From contig JAJEFC010000411.1 of assembly GCA_022820675.1 (NCBI GenBank), positions 1 to 34,848 of the forward strand: a DNA stretch of 34,848 nucleotides. Reading direction: 5' to 3'. Position 1 is the stretch's first letter. Each line of letters opens with the position of its first letter. Shown one piece after another: positions 33,495 through 34,848 of this stretch. Position numbers and translations under genes: made by a program. Under the pieces are notes generated by a model. That model was not told where the DNA came from. It saw only the letters and a program-made list of their open reading frames with translations, and ran no database searches. The DNA is from Vicinamibacteria bacterium (lineage in GTDB: Bacteria > Acidobacteriota > Vicinamibacteria > Vicinamibacterales > UBA8438).

Positions 33495-33681
33495 GAGCCG
33501 CACGGCGCAGCGATGACTCGCGGCGGGACCGGCGTATCTCCCGGATCTCGGCCACTACGCTCTCCCGCGATCGCGTGACCGGCTCGTCGCGCAGGCGGTC
33601 GAGCACTTCAAGCATCCGCCGCCGCTCGGCGGCCCTCAACCGGTCGGCTTGCGCATCGCACCCGCGGGCATTCTCCACCAT
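33478..33681 (-). CDS. Small VapB-like antitoxin candidate
   Basis: A 67-residue, strongly charged protein. The middle ([17 protein letters not shown]) is helical and the C-terminal part ([20 protein letters not shown]) is a basic amphipathic helix of the type found in small antitoxins. I do not recognise a DNA-binding motif with certainty. The next frame overlaps its end by 17 bases and begins like a PIN toxin, which is why an antitoxin is suggested. Start is ATG at 33681, 76 bp from the divergent metH start. It may instead be an unrelated small protein. Confidence 0.4.
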   Translation of the reverse strand: MVENARGCDAQADRLRAAERRRMLEVLDRLRDEPVTRSRESVVAEIREIRRSRRESSLRRAAHDDPS

Positions 33682-33757
33682 GCTTGGCGACGCTACCACA
33701 AGCGGCCCGGTGTTGGACGACGGTGAACCGCAAGAATCGAGTGATGAAGAGACGACG

Positions 33758-34848
33758 ATGAACGACGGGACGAAGCGACACAGAGCGGTGGACGGGCCGG
33801 CGACAGGGCCGGCGAGCGGCGACGTCCGCACCCGGCTCGAGGCCCTGCTCGACGAGCGCATCCTGATCATGGACGGGGCGATGGGCACCATGATCCAGCG
33901 CCACGGCCTCGACGAGGCGGCCTTCCGCGGCGACCGGTTCGCCGGGCACGGGCAGGACCTGAAGGGCAACAACGACCTGCTGGTGCTGACCCGGCCCGAC
34001 GTCATCGGCGGCATCCACCACGCGTACCTCGAGGCGGGCAGCGACATCGTCGAGACCAACACGTTCAGCAGCACCGCCGTCGCCCAGTCCGACTACGGGC
34101 TCGAGGGGCTGGCCCGGGAGCTGAACGTCGAGGCGGCGCGCCTCGCGCGGGCGGCGGCCGACGACTGGACCCGGCGGACCCCGCACCGGCCGCGCTTCGT
34201 GGCGGGGGCCATCGGGCCGACGAACCGCACCCTCTCGATCTCGCCCGACGTCAACGACCCGGGCCTGCGGGCCAGCACCTTCGACGCCATGCGCGGCGCC
34301 TACGCCGAGCAGGCCCGCGGCCTCCTCGACGGCGGCTGCGACCTGCTGCTCGTCGAGACGATATTCGACACCCTGAACGCGAAGGCGGCCCTCGTGGCCA
34401 TCCAGGACGTGTTCGACGCGCGCGGGGCGGCCGTCCCCCTGATGATCTCGGTGACCGTCACCGACCGCAGCGGGCGCACCCTGTCGGGGCAGACCATCGA
34501 CGCCTTCTACGTCTCGATCCGCCACGCGAGGCCGCTGAGCGTGGGCATCAACTGCGCCCTCGGGGCCCGCGACATGCGGCCGTACCTGGCGGAGCTGGCC
34601 GCCATCGCCGAGTGCCGGGTGAGCTGCTACCCGAACGCCGGTCTGCCGAACGCCTTCGGCGAGTACGACGAGACGCCGGACGAGACGGCGGGGCTGCTCG
34701 GCGAGTTCGCGGAGAGCGGGTTCGTGAACATCCTCGGCGGCTGCTGCGGCACGACCCCGGAGCACATCGCGGCCATCGCCCGCGCCGTCGACGGGCTGCC
34801 GCCCCGCGCGGTCCCCGCCGACCTCGCCGGCAGCCGGGTCGACGGCAC
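33758..34848 (+). CDS. metH: Cobalamin-dependent methionine synthase, N-terminal part (partial)
   Basis: The gene runs off the right edge after 363 codons. This part covers the homocysteine S-methyltransferase domain: [76 protein letters not shown]. The zinc-binding cysteines are in [11 protein letters not shown] and [10 protein letters not shown]. MetH transfers methyl from methyltetrahydrofolate through cobalamin to homocysteine; the folate, cobalamin and reactivation domains lie outside. The ATG at 33758 is followed by ~30 poorly conserved residues. The 76 bp upstream show no cobalamin or SAM riboswitch. RBS is weak. Confidence 0.94.
   Translation, partial: MNDGTKRHRAVDGPATGPASGDVRTRLEALLDERILIMDGAMGTMIQRHGLDEAAFRGDRFAGHGQDLKGNNDLLVLTRPDVIGGIHHAYLEAGSDIVETNTFSSTAVAQSDYGLEGLARELNVEAARLARAAADDWTRRTPHRPRFVAGAIGPTNRTLSISPDVNDPGLRASTFDAMRGAYAEQARGLLDGGCDLLLVETIFDTLNAKAALVAIQDVFDARGAAVPLMISVTVTDRSGRTLSGQTIDAFYVSIRHARPLSVGINCALGARDMRPYLAELAAIAECRVSCYPNAGLPNAFGEYDETPDETAGLLGEFAESGFVNILGGCCGTTPEHIAAIARAVDGLPPRAVPADLAGSRVDG

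Noticed and set aside
33682..33757. Cobalamin or SAM riboswitch upstream of metH
   Set aside because: The gap is only 76 bp and contains no recognisable riboswitch core or B12-box-like sequence.

Overview
The window is about 35 kb of very GC-rich (roughly 70%) bacterial chromosome from an aerobic heterotroph. The best guess is an Acidobacteriota lineage of the Vicinamibacteria type. The reasons are a VWFA-related secreted protein of the acidobacterial kind, a SirB1-type protein, a DUF1684 lipoprotein, a FadN-type beta-oxidation enzyme and paired CarboxypepD_reg/TPR secreted proteins. This is inferred from gene content; no rRNA gene is present to prove it. Genes sit on both strands in short runs, and most are housekeeping genes.

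Layout. 1-5.3 kb: the end of a GcvT/YgfZ-type gene, a one-helix membrane protein, a squalene/phytoene synthase, thiI, a zinc-ribbon Nudix hydrolase and peptide deformylase. 5.3-10.2 kb: a tandem ThyX-like protein, a metallo-beta-lactamase-fold hydrolase, an SRPBCC protein and a two-domain sulfurtransferase. 10.4-13.4 kb: a SirB1-like protein, a compact two-gene pair (SinR/Cas2-like fold protein plus coiled-coil membrane protein), a HAD phosphatase and a DUF1684 lipoprotein. 13.4-19.3 kb: a minus-strand fatty-acid beta-oxidation block (fadN-type HCDH/ECH fusion, thiolase, acyl-CoA dehydrogenase). 19.7-25.3 kb: two secreted CarboxypepD_reg/TPR paralogues, a beta-lactamase-like/NamZ fusion for peptidoglycan turnover and a multi-pass transporter-like protein. 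25.6-29.7 kb: DUF420 and CtaB (heme/cytochrome oxidase assembly), a cupredoxin lipoprotein and an M23 peptidase. 30.1-34.8 kb: tRNA-Glu(CTC), a proline racemase/hydroxyproline epimerase, a small alarmone-hydrolase-like HD protein, a VWFA protein, a decayed VapBC-like pair and the start of metH.

The most unusual content is non-coding. (i) Short two-hairpin repeat modules (about 70-100 bp) and three longer (about 260 bp) relatives with terminal inverted repeats lie between genes, very often directly at a stop codon. (ii) A separate family of about 105-bp palindromes bounded by CTAG supplies the stop codon of two genes. Where a gene ends on the TAG-facing end of a repeat the stop is TAG, while nearly all other genes in the window end in TGA. 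(iii) At four genes the 3' end of the coding sequence is duplicated just downstream, in states from near-identical (def, gcvT-like) to decayed (Nudix, fadN).

Several genes have a TATAAT hexamer 6-8 bases before the start codon, which suggests leaderless transcription. No CRISPR array, prophage, transposase or rRNA operon was seen.
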